A program made the position numbers and the translations under genes. DNA of 64,000 nt from Thermohalobaculum sp039816045 (lineage in GTDB: Bacteria; Pseudomonadota; Alphaproteobacteria; Rhodobacterales; Rhodobacteraceae). The stretch is taken from contig JBCBYB010000005.1 of assembly GCA_039816045.1 (NCBI GenBank), forward strand, positions 123,104 to 187,103. The letters run 5' to 3'. Below the pieces are notes generated by a model. It ran no database searches, was not told the origin of the DNA, and saw only the letters and a program-made list of their open reading frames with translations. Below, one piece after another: positions 26,465 to 35,709 of this stretch (its first letter is position 1; the number at the start of each line of letters is the position of its first letter).

Positions 26465-26528
26465 GGGGGCTTTGGCGTCTCCCGGGTCGATGGGGGTGGG
26501 CGCGGCGTGCCGCGCGGCGCCCCGGTTG

Positions 26529-27731
26529 TCAAGAGCCGGAGGCCCCGCTCAGCCAGGCGCAGATCCGAACGAAGAGGGCGATGGTCCGCTGGTCCAGCGC
26601 GTCGTCGATGGGCAGGGTCTGGGCCGAGGCCTTGGCGATGACGACCTCCGCCGCGGGGTCGACCCAAAGCCATTGGCCGTGGATGCCGACGGCGGCGAAA
26701 GCGCCCGAGGGGTGGCCAGAGCGGTACCATTGGGCGCGGTAGGACCCGTCGGGGAAGAGCTCGCGCATATCGCCGGCGACCCAAGAGGCCCGGCCCTCAG
26801 TGTCGCCGTCATGCGCGCGAATACCGGCCACCCAGGCCTCGGGCACCACCTGACCCCGGGGTCCCTGCCCGCCGAGGCGCATCATCTCGCCGAGGCGGGC
26901 GAGGTCGCGCGGCCGGATCGAAATGCCGCCTGCGCTGCGGGGCGCGCCGAACCGGTCGACGGTGACCTCCGCGGCGGCTTCTGCGCCAAGCGGCTGCCAG
27001 AGGAGATCGGAGCACAGATCCGCATAGGGGCGCCCGCTTGCCCGCTCGAGCACCCATCCCAGCATGTCGGAGTTGGGTGAGACGTAGTGCATGGGGCCGC
27101 CATGGGGCTCGGGGCTTGGCCGCAATCCGGCCAGGAAACTCCGCAGATCCGAGGGCGCGCGGCCTCCGGCGATCGGGTTCCAAGCGGTTGCCTCGCGGTA
27201 GCGGACATAGTCGCCGGTGGTGTCGAGATAGCTCTCCTCGAACCCGGTCGAAACGGTCATGTCGAGGAGATGGCGCAGGGTGGCTCCGTCATAGGCGGAG
27301 CCGGCAGCCTCGGGCACCCACCGGGTCACGAGGTCATCGACCGCCAGCGCCCCCTCAGCCGCCAGGATCCCGGTCAGCAGCCCGCTCACCGATTTGGAGA
27401 TTGAAAAGACGATGTGCGGCGCAAGGCCGGTGTAGCCGAGGCGATAGTCCTCATGCGCCAAGCGCCCCCGGTGGAGGACGACGAGGCCGGTGGTCTCGGT
27501 GTCGGTAAGGGTCTGTTCGGCCTCGGGGATTGCCGCGTCCAACGCCGCCGCCGCCGGTTGCGCAGGCCCGAGAGGTGCCGGTTCGTCGGCCGGTATCACC
27601 GCCGAGGGCACCAGTTCCCGTACATGATGAAAGGCCCATCGGCTGTGGGGCGACGTGCGCCAATTGGCCAGATCGGTGTCGTCGCGGCGCAGCGGCGGTG
27701 TCGGGTCGGTCTGGCCGTCCGGGATGGTCAT
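26529..27731 (-). CDS. Serine hydrolase of the class C beta-lactamase family
   Basis: 400 residues. The catalytic S-x-x-K is in IVFSISKSVSGLLTG; the Tyr motif is YVSPNSDMLGWVLE (Y-x-x-N type); later blocks GGISIRPRDLARLGEMM and AAVGIHGQWLWVDPAAEVVIAKASAQ are typical of EstB/PBP-like esterases rather than true beta-lactamases. No signal peptide is visible, so it is probably a cytoplasmic esterase or amidase (6-aminohexanoate-dimer hydrolase-like). The ATG at 27731 has GGAG seven bases upstream; in-frame extension upstream is antisense to another gene. Confidence 0.85.
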   Translation of the reverse strand: MTIPDGQTDPTPPLRRDDTDLANWRTSPHSRWAFHHVRELVPSAVIPADEPAPLGPAQPAAAALDAAIPEAEQTLTDTETTGLVVLHRGRLAHEDYRLGYTGLAPHIVFSISKSVSGLLTGILAAEGALAVDDLVTRWVPEAAGSAYDGATLRHLLDMTVSTGFEESYLDTTGDYVRYREATAWNPIAGGRAPSDLRSFLAGLRPSPEPHGGPMHYVSPNSDMLGWVLERASGRPYADLCSDLLWQPLGAEAAAEVTVDRFGAPRSAGGISIRPRDLARLGEMMRLGGQGPRGQVVPEAWVAGIRAHDGDTEGRASWVAGDMRELFPDGSYRAQWYRSGHPSGAFAAVGIHGQWLWVDPAAEVVIAKASAQTLPIDDALDQRTIALFVRICAWLSGASGS

Positions 27732-28061
27732 CGCAGTCTCCATCGGCTCGTGTTTCGGCGCCGGACACATGCGGTGCGACGTCCGCCGCCGAGCGTGCCG
27801 CGCGCGATTGTCCATTGCAAACACAGACCGGCATCGGGGCACCGATCCGCCGCCGCCACTATCTACCGGGAGATGTTTCGCTGGGGCACGATCAACGAGA
27901 GCTTGTTTTGTGGCCGGTTTTATCGTTAGTTTGTGCCGGGGGGTAGCTGCGGTTTCGAACCGGGCAACTGGGCATGTGACCGAGCTGAACGTGGCGTTTG
28001 TGGGAAGCGGGTCTGTTTGGATCGGTAGAGCGCACGACGGTGCGCGGAGTGGGGAAGCAGG
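27732..28061. other. Divergent intergenic region, nothing recognised
   Basis: 330 bases between the serine hydrolase and the PDC-like gene. It is a little less GC-rich around 27890-27950 and presumably contains both promoters, but I see no convincing operator, RNA or small gene. Confidence 0.35.
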
Positions 28062-28682
28062 ATGACCAAGAATTTGGGACTGGCGGTGGCGGTCGCTATC
28101 GGGTTTGCAGCGACATCTGTCGGGGCGCAAGATCAGGAATTTGCCAAAGAAGAATTTGCCCAACAAGTCCAGGCTCTTGCAGAGAATGAACTGGTCACTT
28201 GGATCGAAGACGAGGTCATCATAGACGCGGTCCGCGAGCAGAATGTGCGCAACGTGTCGATGACGCCCGAAGAGATCGAGAAGCTCGACAAGGCTTGGCG
28301 CTTGCAAACGAAAAAGTCGAACAAGCCGATGATCTGGGACCTGCTCGACCGTCTGCACTCGATCCTGCTGCGCGACCGGCGTGAGGGCTCGGACGGCATC
28401 GTGACCGAAATCATCGTCATGGACAAATTCGGGCTCAACGCAGCCATCTCGGACGCGACCTCGGATTTTTACCAGGGCGATGAGGCCAAGTACCAGGAGA
28501 CCTACCTGATCGGCCCCGATGCGGTGCATGTCGGCGATTATGAGTTCGACGAGAGCACGCAGAAATGGCAGACGCAGGTAAGCCTGACCGTGCTCGACCC
28601 TGAGACGGGTGAGCCGATCGGCGCCGTGACCTTCGGCATCGATCTCGCCGCCTTGCCGAAGCCGGAGCCGGAGCCCTCCTGA
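28062..28682 (+). CDS. Periplasmic PDC sensor-like protein
   Basis: 206 residues. Signal peptide MTKNLGLAVAVAIGFAATSVGA followed by a mature domain in the order long helix (QQVQALAENELVTWIEDEVI), IVTEIIVMDKFGLNAAISDATSDFYQGDEAKYQ, then TVLDPETGEPIGAVTFGIDLA. This layout (long helix, the D-x-x-G-L-x-A-A-x-S strand, a DF-x-QGDE-x-x-Y ligand loop and an I-G-A-V-T-x-G-I-D strand) is the single-PDC fold of chemoreceptor and kinase sensor domains, here as a free exported protein without a membrane anchor or output domain. It faces the PilJ-domain gene convergently. Confidence 0.75.
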   Translation: MTKNLGLAVAVAIGFAATSVGAQDQEFAKEEFAQQVQALAENELVTWIEDEVIIDAVREQNVRNVSMTPEEIEKLDKAWRLQTKKSNKPMIWDLLDRLHSILLRDRREGSDGIVTEIIVMDKFGLNAAISDATSDFYQGDEAKYQETYLIGPDAVHVGDYEFDESTQKWQTQVSLTVLDPETGEPIGAVTFGIDLAALPKPEPEPS

Positions 28683-28710
28683 GCCCCGGCCCCGATGGTC
28701 GCCGTCCCGA

Positions 28711-29607
28711 TCATGCGGTCGTTGCGAGTTCCTGATACAGCGTAACCGCATCGTTCATGGTGGTCAGCAGCGGATCCGCCTGGGCGGCGATCATGGTGAG
28801 CGCGAGCAGCCCGACCTCGGCCCCCGCGGCCGTCGGACCAATAACCTTGCCATACTCGACCCAGATACCGGCCACCTCGGTCAGCTTCTGCCGGATATGC
28901 TCGGGCGCCTTCGGGATCTGCAGTGCCGGCATCCCGTTGATCAACGCCTTCAGGCTCTGATCGAACAGCATCGCGGTCTCGCCAAGGCTTCGGCGGGTGT
29001 CGCGTGGCGCCGAACCGAGCGCGATCATCGCCACTTCCTTCGCCATCTTCTGCGACAGCATCCGCTGACGGCCGGAGATGTTGATGGCGACAGCGAGCCC
29101 GGGATCACCAGACGATTTGCCATGGGTCCAGACCAACTGGTCCACCACGTTATCGCTCGCAAACAACAGCGGAATGTTGGCCGTTGCGATGGTCTCCATT
29201 GCGTCGTCGTCCAGACCGCGGGCCTCGACGGTGCTGTCGATCGCGGGCTTCACGACCTCCCAAACCTGCTCAACCGCCCCGATGCCCTCGAGCACCCGCG
29301 CATTGGTCTCAGTCGCGAGGCCAAGTTCCGAAGACCCGTCCCGCAGGCCCGCGAGGCTCTTGTCGAAGAGCGCGGCGGCATCGCCCAGCATCTCGATATG
29401 GCGGGCTTCCTCGACACCGAGACGGAAAAAGAACGCAGCCCGGGCCATACGCTGACTGAGCATCCGCTGGCGGCCGGCAATGTTCACCGCACGAGCGGTC
29501 TCGATGGCACTGGGAGCGGCGATGCCGGAGCCTGGCAGAAGCAATCCGAAAAGCCCCGCTGCGGACAAACATGCAAACTGACGTCGTGACAATGTTTCTG
29601 GTCGCAT
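28711..29607 (-). CDS. Exported protein with two tandem PilJ/NarX-like sensor domains
   Basis: 298 residues. A twin-arginine style leader (LSRRQFACLSAAGLFGLLLPGSGIA) is followed by two copies of the type IV pili methyl-accepting transducer N-terminal domain: NIAGRQRMLSQRMARAAFFF near residue 43 and NISGRQRMLSQKMAKEVAMI near residue 176. In NarX this motif region binds nitrate or nitrite at a dimer interface. There is no transmembrane helix, HAMP or kinase/methyl-accepting domain, so the protein is a soluble periplasmic double sensor. It may act with the convergent PDC-like protein or with a partner kinase elsewhere. Confidence 0.85.
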   Translation of the reverse strand: MRPETLSRRQFACLSAAGLFGLLLPGSGIAAPSAIETARAVNIAGRQRMLSQRMARAAFFFRLGVEEARHIEMLGDAAALFDKSLAGLRDGSSELGLATETNARVLEGIGAVEQVWEVVKPAIDSTVEARGLDDDAMETIATANIPLLFASDNVVDQLVWTHGKSSGDPGLAVAINISGRQRMLSQKMAKEVAMIALGSAPRDTRRSLGETAMLFDQSLKALINGMPALQIPKAPEHIRQKLTEVAGIWVEYGKVIGPTAAGAEVGLLALTMIAAQADPLLTTMNDAVTLYQELATTA

Positions 29608-29744
29608 CTGATAGCCCTTGCCTATTGCCTACAACCCCCCGTTGCACATCTTAGGGATGAAGCCCCTGACTTCAAATCAATCTGGAGAAAAAATCCTACA
29701 GAGCTCTTCAGGGAAATTTTCGAGTCTGTGCGGTTTTATGAGCC

Positions 29745-30179
29745 TTAGGCTCTGCCACGGCGATACCGAGTGGTCATCATATAGTCCTTCGCAGGTCCAG
29801 AGACCTCCCAACGGCTGACCCACCCGGTCGGCCCCTCGAAGTCATAGGACACGGTATACGTGTCCTCGCCGCACTCATGCACAGCTTGCGGATCATCAAA
29901 GGCAAACTCGTGGAACGGTCGCCCGTCCTCATAGCGGACCTCGATGCGCCCCTCGTCTCCGAAGCGCCAAAGCGAGACCCGTTCGGCGTGGTAATCCGCC
30001 CCGCGGAAGCGCAGCACGCCTGCCTCGCGGCAGATGAGGCCCTGCCCGTCGCGGTCAAAACGCGCCTCACCCCAGAACTCGCCGATGACGCCTTCGGAGA
30101 TGTTCTCGATGATCCGCACCATCTGCCAGGCACCGGCAAAATAGGCGATCGAAACCGCATTGGAGAAGGCTGTGTCCAT
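29745..30179 (-). CDS. DUF6314 family protein
   Basis: 144 residues. The pattern YFAGAWQMVRIIEN, GEARFDRDGQGLICREAGVLRF, LWRFGDEGRIEVRYEDGRPFHEF and a late WEVSGPAKDYMMTTRYRR matches DUF6314, a small beta-barrel-like family common in Rhodobacteraceae and unassigned. The ATG at 30179 has GGGG upstream. It stands alone between the PilJ-type gene and purB. Confidence 0.75.
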   Translation of the reverse strand: MDTAFSNAVSIAYFAGAWQMVRIIENISEGVIGEFWGEARFDRDGQGLICREAGVLRFRGADYHAERVSLWRFGDEGRIEVRYEDGRPFHEFAFDDPQAVHECGEDTYTVSYDFEGPTGWVSRWEVSGPAKDYMMTTRYRRGRA

Positions 30180-30291
30180 GCCCCATCAGCTATTCTCAGA
30201 GCGCCTCCGCCGCAAGGCCAAGAAGGCCACTCGCCTTGTCCGATAGCAGGCGCTCTGCTAGGCGCCGGGTGTCGCCGAGAAGGAGCCCCGC

Positions 30292-31608
30292 ATGATCCCC
30301 CGCTATGCCCGCCCCGAGATGACCGCGATCTGGGAACCCGAGACCAAGTTCCGCATCTGGTTCGAGATCGAGGCCCACGCCTGTGATGCGCAGGCCAAGC
30401 TCGGCGTGATCCCTGCGTCTGCGGCGGAGGCCGTGTGGCGCGCGAAGGACATGGATTTCGACATCGCCCGCATCGACGAGATCGAGCGCGAGGTGAAGCA
30501 TGACGTGATCGCCTTCCTGACGCATCTGGCGGAGCTGGTGGGGCCGGAGGCGCGGTTTGTGCACCAGGGGATGACCTCCTCGGATGTGCTCGACACCTGC
30601 TTCAACGTGCAGCTGACGCGGGCGGCGGATCTGCTGCTGGCGGGGCTTGACCGGGTTCTGGCGGCGCTGAAGACCCGCGCGGTGGAGCACAAGGAGACGG
30701 TCTGCATAGGACGCTCCCACGGGATCCACGCGGAGCCGGTGACCTTCGGGCTGAAACTCGCCCAGGCCTATGCGGAGTTCGACCGCTGCCGGGCGCGGCT
30801 CATGGCGGCGCGGGAGGAGGTGGCGACGCTGGCGATCTCCGGAGCCGTGGGCACGTTCGCCAACATCGACCCGGCAGTCGAGGCCCATGTGGCCGCCGAG
30901 ATGGGGCTCGCGCCGGAGCCGATCTCGACCCAGGTGATCCCGCGCGACCGCCACGCGATGTTCTTTGCGGTGCTGGGGGTGGTCGCCTCCTCGGTGGAGC
31001 GGCTGGCGACCGAGATCCGGCATCTCCAGCGCACCGAGGTGCTGGAGGCGGAGGAGTACTTCTCGCCTGGCCAAAAGGGCTCCTCGGCGATGCCGCACAA
31101 GCGCAATCCGGTGCTGACGGAGAACCTCACGGGCCTCGCGCGGATGGTGCGGGCCTATGCGTTGCCGGCGATGGAGAACGTGGCGCTCTGGCACGAGCGG
31201 GATATCTCCCACAGCTCGGTGGAGCGGATGATCGGCCCGGATGCCACCGTGACGCTCGATTTCGCACTGCACCGGTTGGCAGGGGTGATCGAGCGGCTGG
31301 TGGTCTACCCCGAGCGGATGATGGAGAACCTCGAGCGCACGCGCGGGCTCGTCCACTCCCAACGGGTGCTGCTGGCGCTCACACAGGCCGGCCTCAGCCG
31401 CGAGGACAGCTACCGCGCGGTTCAGCGCAACGCGATGCGGGTCTGGGAGGAAGGCGCCGATTTCCTGACCGAGCTGAAGGCCGACGCCGAGGTCGCCGCC
31501 GCCCTGCCTGCCGAGCAGCTCGAAGGGCTGTTCAATCTCGGCTACCACACCAAGCATGTGGACACGATCTTCGCGCGCGTTTTCGGGGATGCGGGCGCCG
31601 GCGGCTGA
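30292..31608 (+). CDS. purB: Adenylosuccinate lyase
   Basis: 438 residues. Catalyses two steps: SAICAR to AICAR plus fumarate, and adenylosuccinate to AMP plus fumarate, in purine synthesis. The family signature GSSAMPHKRNPVLTENL (catalytic Ser loop) lies near residue 263; TSSDVLDTCFNVQL and GRSHGIHAEPVTFGLK (catalytic His) are the other conserved regions. AAGGAG precedes the ATG. It overlaps the following gene by one base (TGATG), so they are transcribed together. Confidence 0.97.
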   Translation: MIPRYARPEMTAIWEPETKFRIWFEIEAHACDAQAKLGVIPASAAEAVWRAKDMDFDIARIDEIEREVKHDVIAFLTHLAELVGPEARFVHQGMTSSDVLDTCFNVQLTRAADLLLAGLDRVLAALKTRAVEHKETVCIGRSHGIHAEPVTFGLKLAQAYAEFDRCRARLMAAREEVATLAISGAVGTFANIDPAVEAHVAAEMGLAPEPISTQVIPRDRHAMFFAVLGVVASSVERLATEIRHLQRTEVLEAEEYFSPGQKGSSAMPHKRNPVLTENLTGLARMVRAYALPAMENVALWHERDISHSSVERMIGPDATVTLDFALHRLAGVIERLVVYPERMMENLERTRGLVHSQRVLLALTQAGLSREDSYRAVQRNAMRVWEEGADFLTELKADAEVAAALPAEQLEGLFNLGYHTKHVDTIFARVFGDAGAGG

Positions 31609-32405
31609 TGGCCCGGGCGTCCGAGGACGCGCTCCGCGCGCGGCTCGAACCGCTGCCGGAGATCCCCTGGCTCGACGGCGCCTTTGTCCGGTCGGATCTC
31701 GAGACCGTGGCGGCGCGCTTCCGCGGTGAGCTTGCCTCCGTTGCCCACAACGAGGGGACGGGGCAATACGAGATCTCGGGCACGGCCGCCCGGATCGACA
31801 TTCACCCTTTCGGCCCCGAGCTCGACAGTCCGATGCCCCCGGAAGCGGCGGACCGGATCGCGGCGCAGTTCCCGCTCCGCGGCTTTGCCCGGGTCTCGCG
31901 GGTCCGATGCGCCCCTGACTGGGTCTTCGTGGAGGGCCCGATGGGCGTCGCGGTCGACCAACTCGTGCTCGACGATCTCGTGGGGGCGCCATGCCTCGCG
32001 GTCTGGAGCGGGTTGTTCAGTTCGCCCTATTTCCCGTCTGCCGGCGCTGGCACCGCGATGGACGGCTTGTCCTATCATGCGGACGGCGCGGCGGTGCGCT
32101 CGGTCGAGTATTGTGCCGATGCCTCACTGCGGTGGAAGCGGTTCACCACCTGGGGCGCGGTCCAATCCTTTGAGACGCCCGCGCACTACAAAGCCCGAGC
32201 CACGGCAGACCGGATGACCCGTGCGATCCTCTTCGACTGCCTTGCCGCGCTCGGGCTCGACGCGGTGTCCGTCTTCGCGCGGCGAGAGCTCGACGACCCC
32301 TTGCTCTACACCTCCGATCATCCGGGACAGTCCTGCCTCGTCTACGAGGCAGACCGCCGGCGCTATCAGGCGTGGGGGGAAAACCTCGCCGCTGGCCCGG
32401 CTTAA
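31608..32405 (+). CDS. Conserved protein coupled to purB
   Basis: 265 residues, start codon overlapping the purB stop by one base. No signal peptide or membrane segment. The composition is that of a normal cytosolic globular protein, with a run of Trp/Phe-containing motifs (APDWVFVEGPMGVAVDQLVL and CADASLRWKRFTTWGAVQSF). I do not recognise the family. Tight coupling to a housekeeping gene suggests it is a real, constitutively expressed protein. Confidence 0.75.
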   Translation: MARASEDALRARLEPLPEIPWLDGAFVRSDLETVAARFRGELASVAHNEGTGQYEISGTAARIDIHPFGPELDSPMPPEAADRIAAQFPLRGFARVSRVRCAPDWVFVEGPMGVAVDQLVLDDLVGAPCLAVWSGLFSSPYFPSAGAGTAMDGLSYHADGAAVRSVEYCADASLRWKRFTTWGAVQSFETPAHYKARATADRMTRAILFDCLAALGLDAVSVFARRELDDPLLYTSDHPGQSCLVYEADRRRYQAWGENLAAGPA

Positions 32406-32484
32406 GCGCGCAGTCCACGGGGGTTGACGGTCGCTCGAAGCGGAGCACCTAGCTGAGCAGATCCGTTCTTTGATGGAGACCGCG

Positions 32485-33066
32485 ATGCCGAAACGCCGCA
32501 CCATCCTCTCGACAGCCCTGGGGCTTGCCGCTGCCGCGGTGCTGGCTCGGATGCCCCGCCCCGCCCATGCCGGCGCCCTGAGCGCGCATGATTTCGCCTT
32601 TGCCGGGATCGACGGAGATCCGGTGCGGCTTTTGGACTATCGGGGGAAGCCGGTGCTTGTGGTGAACACCGCCTCGAAGTGCGGGTTCACCTACCAGTAT
32701 GACGCCCTCCAGGCGCTGTATGACCGTTACCGGGACCAGGGCCTCGTGGTGCTCGGCGTGCCCTCCGACGATTTCGGCGGGCAGGAACTCGCGACCGAGG
32801 CGGAGGTGAAACACTTCTGCGAGGTGAACTTCGCCATCGACTTCCCGATGACGGCGATCACCCCGGTCCGCGGCAAGAGCGCACATCCGTTCTACACCTG
32901 GGCGAAACGCGAGCTGGGTGCGCGCCAAGCCCCGCGTTGGAACTTCCACAAATATCTTGTGGGTCCCGATGGCGCACTTGTGCAGGCGTTTGGCACCTCG
33001 GTTGAGCCGTCGGCGCCGGAGATTGCCAAGGCCGTCGAGGCGCTGCTGCCGGATGGTCAGGGGTAA
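32485..33066 (+). CDS. Exported glutathione peroxidase
   Basis: 193 residues. A leader with a KRR pair and a hydrophobic stretch (about 1-30, ending AHAG) predicts export. The peroxidase domain has the active-site loop NTASKCGFTYQYDALQ with Cys in place of selenocysteine, VLGVPSDDFGGQELATEAEV holding the FGGQE glutamine, and WNFHKYLVGPDGALV with the conserved Trp. It would reduce lipid or organic hydroperoxides in the periplasm, using thioredoxin-like or glutathione donors. GGAG six bases upstream supports ATG 32485 over an ATG twelve bases earlier. Confidence 0.88.
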   Translation: MPKRRTILSTALGLAAAAVLARMPRPAHAGALSAHDFAFAGIDGDPVRLLDYRGKPVLVVNTASKCGFTYQYDALQALYDRYRDQGLVVLGVPSDDFGGQELATEAEVKHFCEVNFAIDFPMTAITPVRGKSAHPFYTWAKRELGARQAPRWNFHKYLVGPDGALVQAFGTSVEPSAPEIAKAVEALLPDGQG

Positions 33067-33093
33067 GCAGTGTGCTACCCGCGGACCTTTCGG

Positions 33094-33109
33094 TTAACCT
33101 TTCGATAAC
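33094..33109 (+). promoter_or_regulatory. CtrA-like binding site upstream of the GGDEF gene
   Basis: TTAACCTTTCGATAAC contains two TAAC half sites eleven bases apart in an AT-rich patch 45 bases upstream of the start codon. This resembles the TTAA-N7-TTAA type element recognised by the alphaproteobacterial regulator CtrA. Only sequence resemblance supports it. Confidence 0.35.
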
Positions 33110-33153
33110 CATCCCGACAGATCCTCGCCGCCATATCGGCGAAGGAGAATCGC

Positions 33154-34008
33154 GTGCTGGATCGCAGCATCAGTGGAGAGGAGTGGCCCTTATCGCGGGA
33201 CGCGGTGGCACTCGCGGTGCCCGTGGAGCCATGCCTCGATCGTTATGCTCGGTTGGCCGCAATGGCCGTGCGCGCGCCCGCGGCCGAGATTTGGCTAGCA
33301 AAACCAGAAGGCGGGCGCCGCCGCGGTCGGTTTTCTACCCCGGGGACGGACAGCACCTTCTTTAGCTGCGCGCGGCTGAGCACCGATCTGATGGGCGCGC
33401 ATGGCCGTCGCGTCGGCCGCATCGAGGTCTGCGACAGCTGCGAACGGCTGGATTTCGACGAGACCGCGGAGCTGCTGTTGCAGGAGATCGGCGCGGCAGC
33501 CCTGCGGGAGCGGATGCTCTGCACCATGGCAACCACGGATGCGCTGACCGGAGCGGCCACCCGTTCGGTCTTTCTCGAGCGGGTCGGCCAGGCACTGGGC
33601 GAGATCAAAGAGCCGCTCACGCTCATGATGATCGACATCGATCATTTCAAGCGCGTCAACGACAGCCACGGCCATCCCGTGGGCGACACGGTTCTGCGCG
33701 CGCTTGCGGACCGGATCCGCGGAGCCTTGCGCAAGGGAGACATCTTCGCGCGCGTTGGGGGCGAGGAGTTCGCCGTTGCCCTGCCTTGGACACCGGTCGA
33801 CATTGCAGCGGCGGTCGCGGAGCGGTTGCGGATGACCGTGGCAAACAGCCCTGTGAGCATCGGGGGAGACGCGCTTGAGGTTACCGTGAGCATCGGGGTT
33901 GCTCCGGCTCAAGGACCCGACGTTGAAACGGCTATTGCGGACAGCGACCGCGCGCTCTACCGCGCCAAGCGTGGCGGTCGGAACCAGGTGGTTTTGTTGG
34001 CCGACTGA
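33154..34008 (+). CDS. Diguanylate cyclase (GGDEF domain)
   Basis: 284 residues. The N-terminal 115 residues look like a degenerate GAF-type sensor with no membrane helix; the GGDEF domain (about 120-284) starts at TTDALTGAATRSVFLERV and contains MIDIDHFKRVNDSHGHPVGD (metal-binding Asp) and the active-site motif RVGGEEF. The inhibitory I-site R-x-x-D lies five residues before GGEEF (RKGD), so product feedback is expected. It makes cyclic di-GMP from GTP. The GTG start has AAGGAG upstream. Confidence 0.93.
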   Translation: MLDRSISGEEWPLSRDAVALAVPVEPCLDRYARLAAMAVRAPAAEIWLAKPEGGRRRGRFSTPGTDSTFFSCARLSTDLMGAHGRRVGRIEVCDSCERLDFDETAELLLQEIGAAALRERMLCTMATTDALTGAATRSVFLERVGQALGEIKEPLTLMMIDIDHFKRVNDSHGHPVGDTVLRALADRIRGALRKGDIFARVGGEEFAVALPWTPVDIAAAVAERLRMTVANSPVSIGGDALEVTVSIGVAPAQGPDVETAIADSDRALYRAKRGGRNQVVLLAD

Positions 34009-34011
34009 CGC

Positions 34012-35523
34012 TCAGGCGATCCGCGCGCGCAGACCGTCGGCGGCGCGGGCGATCTCCGGCATGTCGCCTTCCTTGCGGTCGAGGTTCTTCATCTGCATCG
34101 CCATGCGCCGGTTCTGGCGGAAGCGCGCTTCGTGCCTGCCCAGAAAGTCCCAATAGAGCGTGGTGACGGGGCACGCCTTCGGCCCCGTCGCCTGCTTCGG
34201 GTCATAAGGACAGCGCGCACAGGCATCGGACATCCGGGAGATATAGGCCCCAGACGCCGCATAAGGTTTCGTGCCGACCTGCCCGCCATCGCCGTGCTGG
34301 CTCATGCCCAGCACATTCGGCAGGCTCACCCAGTCGATCGCGTCGATATGGGTGCCCATGTGCCACTCATGCACCCGGTAAGGGTGCGCCCCCCAGAGCA
34401 TCGCAAAAAGCCCGGTCACCATCAGCCGCTGGATGTGGTGGGAGTAGGCGTGCTCCAGCACCTGACCCGTCGCATCCGCGAGACAGGCCATCTCGGTCTC
34501 GCCCGTCCAATAGAAGCCCGGCAGACCGGCGTCTGCCTCCAGCGCGTTGCGCTCGGCATAGTCCGGCATCTCGGTGAAGTAGACGCCGCGGATGAACTCC
34601 CGCCAGCCGAGGATCTGGCGCACGAAGCCCTCGACGGCGTTGAGCGGTGCCCGCCCGCGCTCATAGGCTGCGATGGCCGCCGCGCAGACCTCCCGCGGGT
34701 CGAGGAGTTTGAGATTGAGGCAGGCCGACAGCCGGGAGTGCCAGAGCGTCGGGTGCCCTACGGCGATCGCGTCCTGAAAATCGCCAAACAGTGGCAAGCG
34801 GTGATCGACGAAGTCCGCGAGGTGGTCGCGTGCCGCCTCCCGCGTCACCGGCTCATCGAAGCCATCCGTGCTGCCCGGAGCGTCGGGGAACAGCCGCTCC
34901 ACCATCGCCATGACCGCACGGGTGGTCTCGTCCGGCGGGCTGGCGGGACGGCCCGGCGTCAACCCGGGTCCGGAGCGCCCAAAGGCCTTGCGGTTGTCCT
35001 TGTCGAAGTTCCACTGGCCGCCCACGGGTTGGTCCCCTTCCATCAGCCAACCCGTCTGGCGCCGCATCCGGCGGTAGAAATCCTCGAGGATGAAGCGCTT
35101 GCGGCCCTCGCGGAAGGACTGGAACTCGGCGGGGGTGGAGAGGAAATGGCGGTCCTCATGCACCCGGATGCTCTGGAAGCGCTGTTCGAGCGCGCGCCGC
35201 ACGCGCCAGTCGCCAGGCTCGGTCACGTGGATCTCTTCCGCATCGTGGCGCGCGGCACCGTCGGCCAGGGTCTCGGCCGGGTTGACCCCGTCGAGCGCGT
35301 GATAGTGCACCACCCACCCGCGCGCCCGCAGCGCCTCGGCAAAGTGACGCATGGCGGAGAAAAACAGCACCAACCGCTTTTTGTGCTGACGGATATAGGC
35401 CGCCTCTTCGCGCGCCTCTGTCATGACGACGGCGTCGCGCGCGGGGTCGAAGCCGTCGAAGACCGCAGCCTTGGCATCAAGTTGGTCACCAAGCACGAGG
35501 ATCAGGCGGCGATGGGCGGTCAT
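34012..35523 (-). CDS. FeS-containing cryptochrome/photolyase (prokaryotic (6-4) photolyase type)
   Basis: 503 residues. N-terminal Rossmann-like domain (RRLILVLGDQLDAKAAVF), a linker, then the helical FAD domain with the WREFIRGVYFTEMPDYAERNAL and EHAYSHHIQRLMVTGLFAML blocks. The FeS ligands are visible as the C-terminal C-x2-C-x12-C of CARCPYDPKQATGPKAC plus an upstream Cys (EMACLADATG), which is the pattern of the PhrB/CryB group. It repairs (6-4) photoproducts using FAD and a lumazine antenna or acts as a blue-light regulator. The start with GGAGAG upstream is ATG 35523. It is convergent with the GGDEF gene, three bases apart. Confidence 0.92.
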   Translation of the reverse strand: MTAHRRLILVLGDQLDAKAAVFDGFDPARDAVVMTEAREEAAYIRQHKKRLVLFFSAMRHFAEALRARGWVVHYHALDGVNPAETLADGAARHDAEEIHVTEPGDWRVRRALEQRFQSIRVHEDRHFLSTPAEFQSFREGRKRFILEDFYRRMRRQTGWLMEGDQPVGGQWNFDKDNRKAFGRSGPGLTPGRPASPPDETTRAVMAMVERLFPDAPGSTDGFDEPVTREAARDHLADFVDHRLPLFGDFQDAIAVGHPTLWHSRLSACLNLKLLDPREVCAAAIAAYERGRAPLNAVEGFVRQILGWREFIRGVYFTEMPDYAERNALEADAGLPGFYWTGETEMACLADATGQVLEHAYSHHIQRLMVTGLFAMLWGAHPYRVHEWHMGTHIDAIDWVSLPNVLGMSQHGDGGQVGTKPYAASGAYISRMSDACARCPYDPKQATGPKACPVTTLYWDFLGRHEARFRQNRRMAMQMKNLDRKEGDMPEIARAADGLRARIA

Positions 35524-35709
35524 GGGCTCTCCAATTCGGTGTCCCATGGGGTTTAGTGCGGCGACCGAGCCCGGCAACTCGGCTGGCCCCCTCGTCGCGA
35601 TCAACTGGACCTAAAGCCTCCAGATCCGATCCGATAGAACCGGCGCCGACGGTCAAACAGGTGGCCCGACGCGTCCATTCGCGCGCTGCCCGATCAAAGG
35701 AGAGACCCC

